Below, one piece after another: positions 10,778-21,600 of a DNA stretch of 64,000 nt (position 1 is its first letter; each line of letters opens with the position of its first letter). The stretch spans positions 7,896,501 through 7,960,500 of the forward strand of contig JAEOAD010000005.1 in NCBI GenBank assembly GCA_036365145.1. Reading direction: 5' to 3'. The notes under the pieces are model-generated. The model ran no database searches, was not told the origin of the DNA, and saw nothing but the letters and a program-made list of their open reading frames with translations. Source of the stretch: Orientallactaga sibirica. Its lineage: Eukaryota > Chordata > Mammalia > Rodentia > Dipodidae. The position numbers were made by a program, and so were the translations under genes.

Positions 10778-11446
10778 CTTTTAAAAGTGTCCCATGGGGC
10801 ACCAGCTGTCTGCTAGGCTTTGGGTGCTGAGGGAGGGGTGGGCGTTTGAAATAAGTTATACAGAAGGGAGAATGAGATTTTTCTCTCTACTTTGTCCCCA
10901 AAAGAGTTAAAGTCAGCCAAGTTTAGAGCTGATTTTGGAAGCTCTTTCTTGTTTTGAGAGTGAGAACAACTGAGCGCTGTCTGCTTCGGGTCTTTGAACC
11001 GTGGCGAGAGGGAAGGGAAAGCCTGGCTCATTTAATGGGGTGGACTGAGAGGGAGATTTCGGGATTTTAGGTCATAACGGGAACTTGGAGTCACCTGAGC
11101 CTTACTTTTTCCTGCTGACGTTGGTTGAGGAATCGGCGTCCTAGGTCTCTGAGTCATGGTTGCCTGCTACGGGAGGTCACACAGGGCAGAGGTCTTCGCT
11201 CAAGTGACACAGAAGCTAAGTGGTCTCCGAAGCTGGGTGCGAGGGTATGGGATTCTTTGGAGGAACTGAAGAAATGGAGAGTCAGGCAGGGTAGATGGTC
11301 AGGGCTACCTTGTGATGGGTTGTCCTTGTATATTAAAACAGCCCAGCCCTAAAGCATCCATAACTGATAAGAGCCATCCACACTTCATCAGAGACTGATT
11401 TCACTTGCAAACATAAATAAAACTTATTTTTTCCCAGTTTCAGACC
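10777..11446. other. Unique sequence
   Basis: Nothing recognised. An open frame at 11125-11352 has no supporting features. Confidence 0.4.
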
Positions 11447-11850
11447 TGATTTTATTTTATTTTTTTTTAAATTGAATTTATTTTTCATTGGAATCAGAGA
11501 TTTAGGTATCATTCATTCTGGCATTTTTAAAAACAATTTGTTCTAGTTGATTCTTGTTTGTTCCTCCTCTCACCATCTCCCCTCCACTGCTTCCCCTCTC
11601 TCCCATGTCCTTCCCCCCCTGTTTACACATCACCTGTGTCTTTACCCCTTTCCACACTCTCTTTCCTACTCGTGTCTTTATACTTTCTTTTGGTCATCAT
11701 TCCATCTTCATAGGTTTTACTCATATTTGCCCCCATGTGTACATAGTTACAGATATTAAAAGCTAGGATCCGCCTATCAGAGAGCACATGTGGCCTTGGT
11801 CTTTCTGAGCCAGGGCCACTTCACCGAACACAATTCTTTCAGTGAGAACA
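11447..11850 (-). mobile_element. L1 fragment, antisense
   Basis: T-rich start followed by CT-rich sequence and the block AGCTAGGATCCGCCTATCAG with GAGAGCACATGTGG and GTCTTTCTGAGCC. That is the antisense of the ORF2-end/3'-UTR part of mammalian L1, and a related block occurs at 18570-18620. The copy is diverged. Confidence 0.55.
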
Positions 11851-11854
11851 CGGT

Positions 11855-13884
11855 ATACACAAAACTGAATTTGAGCTTATCAGTTCCTGTGCTGTTAACA
11901 AAGGGCAGAATTTCAGCTCAACGAATCAGAAATAGCCAACAACTTTGTAATTCAGTAACTAGAGACTTGTCAATAGAATAGATGAAGTGAGGTGACTGCA
12001 TAGCAGGAACCAATCAGGTGTCTTCTGTACTTGACTCTGTGGTGTCTGTGCTGTGAAGCCTCCCCCTGCGTTCCCACGTGGAGCTCTTGAGCGGCTTCTG
12101 GCTCACAGTTGTTTGATTCATGAATTACTGACTCAGATAAGCTTTCCAATTTCATTATGCCTCAGTTTGTCCTTATTATAAAATATAATATAGATATTAT
12201 ATTACATTATATAAAATGCCCTATAAAGATCAGCATCATAACCAGGGAGGTGTAGAAAGATCTTTCCAAGGCCATTGTAGGATAAATCTTCCATTCTACT
12301 TTCAGGCTTAGGATGGGGAATTATGTGTTATTTTCTTCTAAGGCGTCTATTGATTCTTTCCTTAGCAGACCTCCCCTGCCAGCCTCATTACTCGTAAGGT
12401 AACTCACCAAATCAGGTGGGAAAATCCCACATGGTCACCAGTGCAGCAAGTTCCCAGTTTATTTCCCAGAACTCATGGCTGTGTTTGGGGAGAGAAGAAG
12501 GAGCCTACATTTCCTTCTTTCCTTTACCAACATGATGCATTTCAGATTTTCTATATTTGGGTTCCCAGTAAATTTTCTTTTGGGAGAAAGAACGAGGCTC
12601 TGTTGATGAGCAAACATTTGAAGAAGCATTCACCTAATCTTGTTGTTTTTAAAACGAGGAAGCTGAGATGCATGTCAGTCAATGTATCGACCTCAGCACC
12701 AACATCCATCTTAAGACACGGACATCATTCCTGGTGTTTCCAGGGATGCAAGAAAGGACGGGAATAATGAAGAAAACTGGCAGCTTCCAGATTTCCTGAT
12801 CCTCTACAAACTCCAGAGAGAGTCCAGAGTTTGATGGAAAGCTTCACAACACAGCTATAAGCCTCGGCAGTGGGGCTCATTATTCAAGGTACAAAAGGTG
12901 GTTTGGGAAGAGCAAAGAGGCAATCACAGGAGGTTTTTCCCGCCTCTAAGTTCTGGGCATGCTCAGAAGGTGTGGGGGTGCTGAGCTGGTTGCTCTTGAG
13001 GAAGAGCTTCAGTTATGTCAACATGAAAGAAACAAGAGTCTATGAATTTTACACCTAAATGATTCTGAATGTGTTAGGTAGGCAATTGCTCAGAAATGAT
13101 TACTAAATATTGTGCATCAACAGCCACTGTCCTGTGGTGTAACAAGTCCTCATGACTCATCTCATATACTTATTACAAATCCTCATTACAAGATCTTTCT
13201 GCCTTTTCCTGGGGCTACAGAGATCTCTGCAACATTCCTTTACCTGACAGTAGCTCTCATCTTAGCACTGTCAGGTTGTTTTCCAGCTAAGTGCAGTTTC
13301 ACGTGTGTGTGAATCATGGCTATTTGCTCATTTTATGAATACTTCCTGAGCACAAGGATGGGCTAGACACTGAAAGATACTGAAAGATACTGAAAGAAGT
13401 GGTTTCTCCTTTCATAGTTTATTCAGGTTAATGTGGAGCTGTGGTGAGTTTTTTTAATGCTTCAGTTTTATCGCTCTATTAAGGACCAATGAAAGTACGA
13501 GGAATTCCTTTTTGTACATTATCTTCAAAGATACATACATGCAAGATGTAAATATCACAACAGGCAAGCATGCTCATGACTCCTTAACTATTGCTAAGCC
13601 CTGCCTACCCCAACCTGTGCTTCTTTTTAATTCTTGAAATTCTTAGAATTTCTTTGACAGCATAGAGTCCCTGTTCCTTAAGCTACATGGCAGTCAAAGT
13701 CCCTGAATTATTTTGTTGTGTTGTTGAGATTTTTCTTCCACATACTTCGTGGGGTTTTGAAGTAGCAGGATTTATCGTTCCTCATTTATTATGTCCTCTT
13801 TCTTGGTCTCATAATGGTCTAGAGTCAATTTGGCAAAGCTCTGTGTGACTCTTGAATTTATCCAGTACACTCGATAGAGGCAGA
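11855..13884. other. Unique sequence, about 2 kb
   Basis: No gene recognised. 12170-12220 is very AT-rich. 13325-13375 (ATACTTCCTGAGCAC) resembles an old mammalian-wide repeat and contains a 10-bp unit, ACTGAAAGAT, repeated three times at 13369-13396. Confidence 0.4.
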
Positions 13885-13897
13885 CACCATTTCCATT

Positions 13898-13925
13898 AAA
13901 ATTTTTTAAAAATATATTTTTTTTC

Positions 13926-13959
<34 letters not shown>

Positions 13960-14109
13960 ATGGGCTTACCAGGGCCTCCAGCCACTGCAATCAAACTCCT
14001 GATGTGTGTACCACTTTGTGCATCTGGCTTATGTGGGACCTGGAGAATCAAACCTGGGTCCTTAGGCTTTGCAAGCAAGCATCTTAACCACTGAGCCATC
14101 TCCCCAGCC
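13898..14109 (-). mobile_element. tRNA-derived SINE (DIP-like)
   Basis: Complete minus-strand copy with duplication CACCATTTCCATT (13885-13897) and CACCATTGCCATT (14110-14122). Confidence 0.93.
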
Positions 14110-14122
14110 CACCATTGCCATT

Positions 14123-14536
14123 TCTAGAGAAAGATAAGTTTTCTGATACCCAGGAAAACCCAAGCTCATGTACTATTTATTTTACTGATAATTTGCATTA
14201 CTTTCCCCCTAGCAAGGATTCCCCTAGTTTACAATGAGAAAAGTTTACCTTACATTCCAAATTGTCTTTGTAAAAGTTTTATATTTTCACTAACAAATTA
14301 CTTTAAACAGAAAGAATGAAAAAGGTAACATATCTTGAAACTGAAAATGGGTTTATAATCACAGGTGTAGTAAAACCTCAATGACAATTACTTGATGTGT
14401 CATGACCCATCTGGCCAAAACAGTGATTATGACATTCATAGTTTTTATGTTATTTTGAAGCATGTGTACAACTTTTAAGGCATATTTGAGAATAATCTAT
14501 AGTTAATATAGTAATTTCTAAAGTAATCTTAAAAGG
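14123..14536. other. Unique AT-rich sequence
   Basis: Nothing recognised. Confidence 0.4.
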
Positions 14537-14550
14537 CCATGACTATTTTT

Positions 14551-14705
14551 TTGTTTTGTTTTGTTTTTTTGAGGTAAGGTTTCGCTCTAGCCCAGGCTGA
14601 CCTGGAATTGACTATGTAGTCTCAGCGTGGCCTTGAACTCATGACGATCCACCTACCTCTGCCTCCCAGTGCTGGGATTAAAGGCGTGGGCCACAATGCC
14701 CGGCC
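14551..14705 (-). mobile_element. B1 SINE
   Basis: Full minus-strand B1 with a perfect 14-bp target duplication CCATGACTATTTTT at 14537-14550 and 14706-14719. Confidence 0.95.
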
Positions 14706-14915
14706 CCATGACTATTTTTAATGGAGAATGTCAGAGCTACTAAAATAGCAAAATAATCCAAATTATTAAGATTAAAACATACTCATGACTGTATAAATAA
14801 ATATTGACATAAATTAACATAATATGACACTAATAAAGTTTATGCTTTGTGTTCTCTGTTAGTTTAAGATCATGTGGTTGAATCATTTTCACTTTCTTGA
14901 CATTTTTTTCTCAAG

Positions 14916-15044
14916 GATTGAAAAATGATGACCCTTCCTATGCTGGGAAACCACGCTACAGAGCAGCATGCTCTGCACCCTGAGATACAAGTAGAACTCA
15001 AATTGCAGCTTCTGAGAATGGATGATTTTATTCCTTCAGAAAAG
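14916..15044 (+). other. Candidate internal exon (splice-site pair with open frame)
   Basis: Preceded by a T-rich tract and acceptor TTTTTTTCTCAAG, and followed by donor AAAAG|GTGAGC, a strong consensus donor. The 129-bp segment holds a frame from ATG ATG at 14925 that is open for 40 codons and reaches the donor at a codon boundary. It would read MMTLPMLGNH at the start and FIPSEK at the end. The frame closes six codons into the putative intron. I recognise no homologue. Upstream of the ATG all three frames close, so it could only be a first coding exon. Pseudo-exons of this kind are common. Confidence 0.2.
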
Positions 15045-15215
15045 GTGAGCTGCAGCAGGTGAGCACTCTGTCTCTGCCTTTTTTATTCTATCCTTCATTG
15101 TGTGAGGAAATGCTGGCCATTCTCTGGCAGCCACTTTTGGGGGAGATTTCAATACAACAAAGAGGAGAAAAGAAATATTACTTAGGATTATATATGACAG
15201 AAGAAAAGACTAAAA

Positions 15216-15426
15216 GGGGCTGGAGGGATGGCTTAGGTTAAGGCACTTGCCTGCAAAACCAAAGGACTCAGGTTCAATTCCCCAGGACCCATGTAAACCA
15301 GATGCACAAGGTGGTGCATGTGTCTGGAGTTTGTTTGCAGTGGCTAGAGGCCCTATTGCACCCATTCTCTCTCTCTTCTTCTTTCTCTCTGTCAAATTAA
15401 ATAAATCAATAAAAATAGAATATTTT
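15216..15426 (+). mobile_element. tRNA-derived SINE (DIP-like)
   Basis: Plus-strand copy starting GGGGCTGGAGGGATGGC, with B-box GGTTCAATTCC and an AAATAAAT-rich tail. The 3' flank carries AGAAAAGA, a weak match to the 5' flank. Confidence 0.92.
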
Positions 15427-15524
15427 AGAAAAGATCGCTGCTCTAAGAGGCAACAGCTGAGGGGAGCAGAAAACTCCACTCTGGAACACTGAAATGTTCT
15501 CATCTTAGAGCAGCTCACCTTCTC

Positions 15525-15547
15525 AAAAAGAAAGAAAGAAAGAAGGA

Positions 15548-15579
<32 letters not shown>

Positions 15580-15608
15580 AAATAGAAAGAAAAAAAGAAA
15601 GAAAAAAG
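15525..15608. repeat. (GAAA)n microsatellite
   Basis: About 20 units with small interruptions (GGAAA, ATAG). Confidence 0.95.
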
Positions 15609-15869
15609 TATTGAAAGCAGGTTAGGGGAAAAAAACTTACATCTCAGATTATATCACTTAATGACTTCATCATATTTCGAATGGCTTATTCTTGGTGTTG
15701 CAGAGTGGAAGGAGGGGCTCAGAAGCTTGTGACCGCAATAGCATGTTCCAGAATGGTAGCAGGGACTCAGGTCTCGTGAATCTCAGTTTGCTAGATTTCT
15801 AGTATATACCGGATGTTTCTTCTCCCCAGGGAAATCAATAACAAGCCAATGGTTAAAAAATGAGGTTAC

Positions 15870-16082
15870 AGAGCTGAAGAGATGGCTTAGACATTAAGGT
15901 GCTTGCTTGTCTTTGAAGCCTAAGGGCCTATGTTCAATTCCTCAGGACCCACGTAAGCCAGATGCACAAGGTGGCTCATGTGTCTGGAGTTTGTTTGCAG
16001 TGGCTGGAAGCCCTGGAGTGCCTATTCTCTTTCTCTCTCTTTCTCCCTTTCTCTCCAATAAATAAATAAACAAAATATTTTC
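15870..16082 (+). mobile_element. tRNA-derived SINE (DIP-like)
   Basis: Plus-strand copy starting GAGCTGAAGAGATGGC, flanked by AAAAAATGAGGTT (15855) and AAAAACATGAGGTT (16083-16096). Confidence 0.92.
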
Positions 16083-16204
16083 AAAAACATGAGGTTGTGC
16101 TGAGGGTGTATGACAATGGAGAAGTGTACTATTTGGAAGAAAGTACCTGAGCCTACCCAGCCTGACGACGTGTCAGAATCAGTGTGTCTCCAGAAAACCT
16201 AGAT

Positions 16205-16501
16205 GTCTCCAGCTGGCGAATATTCCTTCAGATAACACATAATGGAGATATATGTACATCAGAGCTTATTGCCACGCTGTTCACTGTAGTCAAGTTATGA
16301 AGTCAGTTTAGACAGCCACCAGCAGATGAATGGGTGAAGAAATTGTGGCATATGCACACAGCCACAAAGAAGAAAGAAACGTGTCATTTTTAAGGAAAAT
16401 GGCTGGAACCAGAAGTTATCATGTTAAGCAAAATAAATCAAACACAGAAAAAGAAATGCAAGATGCTTCCTCTCATATGAAGAAACTAGGTTTAAAATTG
16501 T

Positions 16502-16548
<47 letters not shown>

Positions 16549-17045
16549 GTCATGAACCTAGAATAGGGATCATGAGAGGAGAAGAGAGAGGTAATGGGAG
16601 TAATGAGCTCATGTGACAAGAAAGTAGAAGAAATTCTTTGGCAGGAGGAAAAATGGAATCAGTTAGAGGGGCAAGAGGTAAGGAGGTGATACAGGGAACA
16701 AAATGAAACAAGTATAATAACCCTTATAATGTCACTTATAATTATAAGCATAATGCCACAATGAAACCCATCACTTTGTATGCTAACATAAAATACAAAG
16801 AAAGAGGGTAAAAGGCAAATTTCACGTTTGTCACTCATAGGCAGTGTATAGGTTTAAAAAGAAGACATGAGACTAGAATGGGAACTATGTACAATGAGGA
16901 AGAGAAATCCAGAGGAAGCGGGGGAGGGTAATGGGGGTTATATGATCAAAGAGAGTAATAGACATGTATGGAAACGTCATAATGAAACACAATGTTTCGT
17001 ATAGTGAATGAATCCTCATAAAAATAAATTTAGATTATAATAGAA
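16205..17045 (+). mobile_element. Old L1 3' end, sense
   Basis: Blocks match the mammalian L1 ORF2 end and 3' UTR: CATCAGAGCTTATTGCC, GCAGATGAATGGGTG, ATCATGTTAAGCAAAATAA, TCTCATATGAAGAAACTAGG, then a TG repeat and A/G-rich 3' UTR including GTCATAATGAAACACAATG. The coding frame is heavily broken (the open frame at 16330-16548 is a remnant). Confidence 0.75.
16503..16547. repeat. (TG)n microsatellite in the L1 3' UTR
   Basis: About 22 units, at the L1 ORF2/3'-UTR boundary. Confidence 0.95.
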
Positions 17046-17122
17046 GCAAAAATTTATTTTTCACCTTTCTGAATGAAGATTTTCTATGTATATTCTTTGA
17101 AATCCCTCTAAATAGGAGTTAT

Positions 17123-17264
17123 GGGGCTGGAGAGATGGCTCAGCAGTCAAGGCGCTTGCCTGAAAAACTGAAGGACACAGGTTTGCTTCTCCAGTACCCA
17201 TGTAAAACCAGATGAGCAAGGTGGCAAATGTGTCCGGAGATCACTTGCAGTGGCTGGAGTGTCT
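17123..17264 (+). mobile_element. tRNA-derived SINE, 3'-truncated
   Basis: Head and core are present (GGGGCTGGAGAGATGGCTC to CAGTGGCTGGAGTG), but the CT-rich region and A-tail are missing. It runs directly into antisense L1 sequence, so it marks a deletion junction. Confidence 0.88.
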
Positions 17265-19370
17265 GGGGTGGGGTTGGCAGTGCTAAGGATACTCCTTCCC
17301 ACCTTGAGGCTCTTATAATCTTTCTACCTCCTCTGCCATAATGCTTCCTGAGCTTGGTGAGTATGTGATAAAGTGTTAAGCTCTCTGTAGTCTTTGAATT
17401 TCTGCCTTTATGAGTTTTGAGTCTCATCAGTCTACCACCATATCCCTGGAGGACGTTTTCAGACTGGCACTCCTGTGTAATCTGCCACTTTTTCTGTAAT
17501 GTCTCCTGGGCCCTGGTAGATGTGATAGGGATGACTCATCTCCTGCTAGGCAGTGGGCTATCTTTTCTTGTCATACTGATGGATCTTGGTTCTCTCTGTA
17601 TAAAAAATAAAAACGTATTCTCCAACCAAGAGTGACATCGGCATGTATCAAAGGGGATGAACATAGTCATTTAAGAAGCTTTCTGAAGGGCATACCCTCT
17701 CTTCTTAGCCAAAGAATGGTGGGAATTTCTCTCCATATTCCATGATCTTATTATCTATAAAATTCTAATTGTGTTTTCAGTGCATATTTGAATTGCCTCC
17801 CGCTGAGTAGACCTCATATCCAATCAGAGAGCAGTTGATAACCCCCACAGGGCTGTGTGCCACTATTGCACAGGTGTGTACATTTTGCCTGGCTGGTTGA
17901 TTTTGTAGCTTGCAAGAGCCTGTGTTTGTTCACACTATTGGTGACCTTTGTCCCCCCATCAACTCCCATAGCACTTTGCAGCAGTATGAGGGCTGGCTAG
18001 CAAGACTCTAGCTTCCTTCTCAGACTCGTGATCTCCTAATGTGCTGTGACTACTACAGCTTATGGTGGCTTCAGCAATAGACTTTTAGAATTTAGCTGTG
18101 GTAGGTAACCACATACTTTGGAAATGGCCTGCATTGTTTTGGGGACCTCATAGGTCTCCATGACCAGCTCATTGTCAGGGGTAACCTAGTTCTGGCACTG
18201 GGCTTTACCAGTCGTGCCTAGTGTTTTAGGATTAAGCCTTTCCCACCATCTCCAGGGCACTTCTGCCCAGGATATTCCTCACCTCTTCTTATTAAGAGTT
18301 ATATCTTTTAGTTAGCTAACCGAGAGAAGGGTTTATATGGTGCTGACTCATGCTGTCTTTAGTTTTTGTGCAGTTCCCTTGTCCCCATTACCCCCTCCAG
18401 AACCTTGCACCATCTGTATTCTGTCCCTCCACTTGCCTGTCAAGTACCACATCGTGTCATCTCTCCCTGTTTCCAATCTCTCCTAGCCTTGTTCCAGTTC
18501 CTTTCCGGTGCTACTGATGCTTACTAAGGTACAATCAAGTCAAGCTGTTCCAAGTTAGGAACCATATATGAAAGAGAGCATGTGGTGTTTGTCTTTCTGG
18601 GCCTGTGTGACTTCACTTAGTATGATTTTTTCCAATTCCATTCATTTTCCTGCAAATTTCATTATTTCATTTTTTCCTTACTGTTGAGTAGAATCCTATT
18701 GGGTATGTGTACCCCATCTTCATTACCCATTCATCAGTTGACGACCATCTGAACTGATTCTAATTCCTGCCTATTGTAAATAGAGCAGCCACAAACATGG
18801 CCAAGAAAAGTATCTCTGTAGTAACGAGGAGAGTCTTGGGCTGGAGAGATGACTTAGCATTTAAGGTGCTTGCCTACAAAGCCAAAGGACACAGGTTCGA
18901 TTCCCTAGAACCCACATAAGCCAGATGCCCAAGGAGGTACATGTGTCTGGAGTTCCTTTGCAGCACCTGGAAGTCCTGGTGTGCTCATTCTCTCTCTCTC
19001 TCTCTTCCTCTGTCTATCTCTCTCAAATAAATAGATAAAAATAAATAAATTACTAAAAAAGAGAGTAGAGTATTTAGGATATATGCCCAGGAATGTTATA
19101 GCTGGATTAGATGGTGTCTCTATTTTCAGCTTTTTGAGAAGCCTCCATGTTGATTTCCGTAGTGGTTATACCAGTTTGTACTCCCACTGGCAGCGGATGA
19201 CAAGCCAGCTTTCCACACATCCTTGCCAACATTTGTGGTCATTTAATTTGTTGATGATTGTTATTCTGACAGGAGTTAGATAGAATCTCAACATAGTTTT
19301 AATTTTCATTCTCAAATTATTCCCAGTTGTGGAGTTCTTGACATGTTTCCCACATGTTGTGTTTTTTAAA
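17265..19370 (-). mobile_element. L1 3' UTR and ORF2 end, antisense, split by a SINE
   Basis: From left: 3'-UTR sequence (GGCTCTTATAATCTTTCT, CCAATCAGAGAGCAGTTG, ATTGCACAGGTGTGTAC) that aligns with 47850-48560 and, reversed, with 25840-25950. Then ORF2-end sequence at about 18570-18830 and 19060-19320 (antisense of the region matching 27480-27700, for example CTTCCCACACATCCTTGCC-like blocks). The terminal ~200 bp of the 3' UTR seen in the 47.6-kb copy is missing here. Confidence 0.75.
18839..19060 (+). mobile_element. tRNA-derived SINE inside the antisense L1
   Basis: Starts GGGCTGGAGAGATGACTTAGC, with B-box GGTTCGATTCC intact, a TC-rich region, then an AATAAATAGATAAA tail. It interrupts L1 ORF2 sequence, which resumes at about 19075. 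Confidence 0.93.
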
Positions 19371-20514
19371 TTGTGCTTTCACTGTTTCAAACGGTGTCTG
19401 AGTGCAGTGGTAAAGCCTTGCCTAGCGTTCCTCTGATGTTCCTTACAGAGAAAATAAATGTCAGATAAGCATTATCCAGACATTAATTATGGTGCTATGG
19501 AGTTTGATGTTAATGATTCAACATCATGTATTAAATAAGAAACACATACAAAAAACGCCAAAGTATAAATTGACTGTGTGATGCTCTTAGGAACTTAACT
19601 GAGCATTTCTCCCGAACAATGGCCCAGTTGTCATTAGTTTAGTGTTTGCGACAACTTTATGAAACCCGAATACAAATTATGAGAATCGATTGTATTATAT
19701 GTGTGTGCATATATAATTAGATCTATGTGAATTTCTATACGTGCTTATTTAAATAGACATGAGAACAGTGGCTATCAATATAGTAAAGCAACCAATAAAT
19801 GTGTTAACTATTTTTATCTGACAGGAAAGCGCCATGTCCCCCCCCCATGCATGGAAATGGCATCACTAAACAAAGCGAACCCACACTAGGGAACTTAACA
19901 TGTAGAATAGAGTAACTTAAAAGAAGTCACTTTGCTTACACAGCATCACCTCAAGCATTCAGAGCCTCTACCACGTAGTACATAGTCAATGACGTTTGAA
20001 CCATGGAGAAAGCTTAAGGAAAAAGTAGAGGCATGGTGAAGGGAGAGCCAAGATCTCAGTTAAATTTCTGTATTAGGCTAAAATAGAAAAGGATACGAAT
20101 GAGTCATGGGCATGGGATTTCTGTGCTACTTGTCTTTGTCCTGAAGCAACGTTCTATGAATACAATGTCTTGAGTGCCTCGTGAACAATGAACGGCCTGC
20201 CTGATATAGGGCGCGAACACAAGCTCTAGGTTTCAAGTCAATTAGTGTCATATTCCCACATTTTTCTCGGTTAAGGAAGAAAATCTGTTCTGACACAATG
20301 CCAACTAAATATGTGATCTGATTGTCCCAGTTATCCTCAGCCAGGAAGAGCAAAGCGGGCTTTCAAGTGCTCATTATGGGATATTGAACATATTTGGTGT
20401 CAGAAATAAACCACTATTAAAAACTTTCTAGACAATTTCAATCCAGTTACTGGGCTGTGAAAAACATTCTACAGCCAAACATGAAAGACCAAAGAGTTTG
20501 GAGAACAGACATGC
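19371..20514. other. Unique sequence
   Basis: Nothing recognised; AT-rich, with a C8 run near 19840. Confidence 0.4.
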
Positions 20515-20526
20515 TCTGGACCATTT

Positions 20527-20739
20527 TATTATCATTGATTTATTTATTTGAGAGAAAGAGAAAGACAGGGAGAGAGAGAGAGAGAGTGAATAGGCATGCC
20601 AGGGCCTCCAGCCACTGCAAATGAACTCCAGACGCATGTGCCACCTTGTGCAGCTGGCTTGTGTGGGTCCTGGGAATCGAACCTACATCCTTTAGCTTCG
20701 CAGGCAAATGCCCTAACTGCTAAGCTATCTCCCCAGCCC
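20527..20739 (-). mobile_element. tRNA-derived SINE (DIP-like)
   Basis: Minus-strand copy; the flanks CTGGACCATTTT (20515-20526) and CTGGACTTTTTT (20740-20751) are the likely duplication. Confidence 0.92.
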
Positions 20740-20751
20740 CTGGACTTTTTT

Positions 20752-21419
20752 TTTTTTTAATGCAGCAATCCACCCAATGTGAGAAGTACACAGGGCAGTG
20801 AAGACATGAATAAGGACAGGGTAGATGGGAGAACAGGGGAAGTGGGGAATCAGGGAAGGGACTGAGCATGTGTAACACGGAATGAAGAAGCGCCCAGTTT
20901 ATCCAATGAGGTAAGCATAATTTAGGGAAATTCTATGTGTTAAGATAATTCTTTTTGGAATTTAGGTGAGGACTAGAATGACCCATTGGGTATCAAATGC
21001 ACACATAGCCTTTCCTAGAATTACATAGCTCAGTCCCAAAGTGCTATAGGCAGTCATGGCTGGGTCATCAAACCATCTCACCTGGGTCCCAGGTGAGTGA
21101 TCTGGACAAAGCTTGCTGTAAAAAAACGTATGGGGAGTCAGAGGTAGAGTTAGGTAAAGCTTCTTTAAATTAAGCTAGATTTCCTCATATATAAACTGGC
21201 TCAATTATTTCTAAAAACTTCTTTCACCCCAATTCATGCTAATAAATTATAAATATTAAATATAATTAAATATAAATTATGAATAATAAATTATGCTAAA
21301 GCAAAAGAAGCACAATATTCTAATCATATAATTAGAAGAATTTTCATAGCCGAAAGTGAAAGAAAAGAAGGACTGGTTGGATGTCCACATCATATACTGC
21401 TAATGGCAAGTCCTCTTTG
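20752..21419. other. Unique sequence
   Basis: Nothing recognised; 21235-21300 is a TAAATTATAAAT-rich low-complexity stretch. Confidence 0.4.
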
Positions 21420-21600
21420 AGGATCTCCAGATGTTCTGTGTTGGCACCATGTGGTATCTTCAGCCATAGGGTCTAACCTTTCACCTCAGGTGGGTAATCA
21501 AGCGCTTTGACAGTAGCCTGTCTTGTTTTGGGGGTCCTTGTAGATCTCTGTGATCAAGAACTCAATGTGGGTTGAAACCAATTTCTGTAAAATTGCTACT
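21420..21600 (-). mobile_element. L1 3'-UTR fragment, antisense
   Basis: CTTTGACAGTAGCCTG and GGGGGTCCTTGTAGATCTC resemble the antisense L1 3' UTR, including the related block at 18130-18190 in this window. Confidence 0.45.

Noticed and set aside
15034..15530. Inverted match AAGGTGAGCTGC / GCAGCTCACCTT about 450 bp apart
   Set aside because: Only 12-14 bases match and flanks differ; too short to call a structured element.
18839..18915. tRNA-like A- and B-boxes that could suggest a tRNA gene
   Set aside because: They belong to the head of a SINE with core, CT region and A-rich tail; no cloverleaf with a CCA-proximal stem was apparent.
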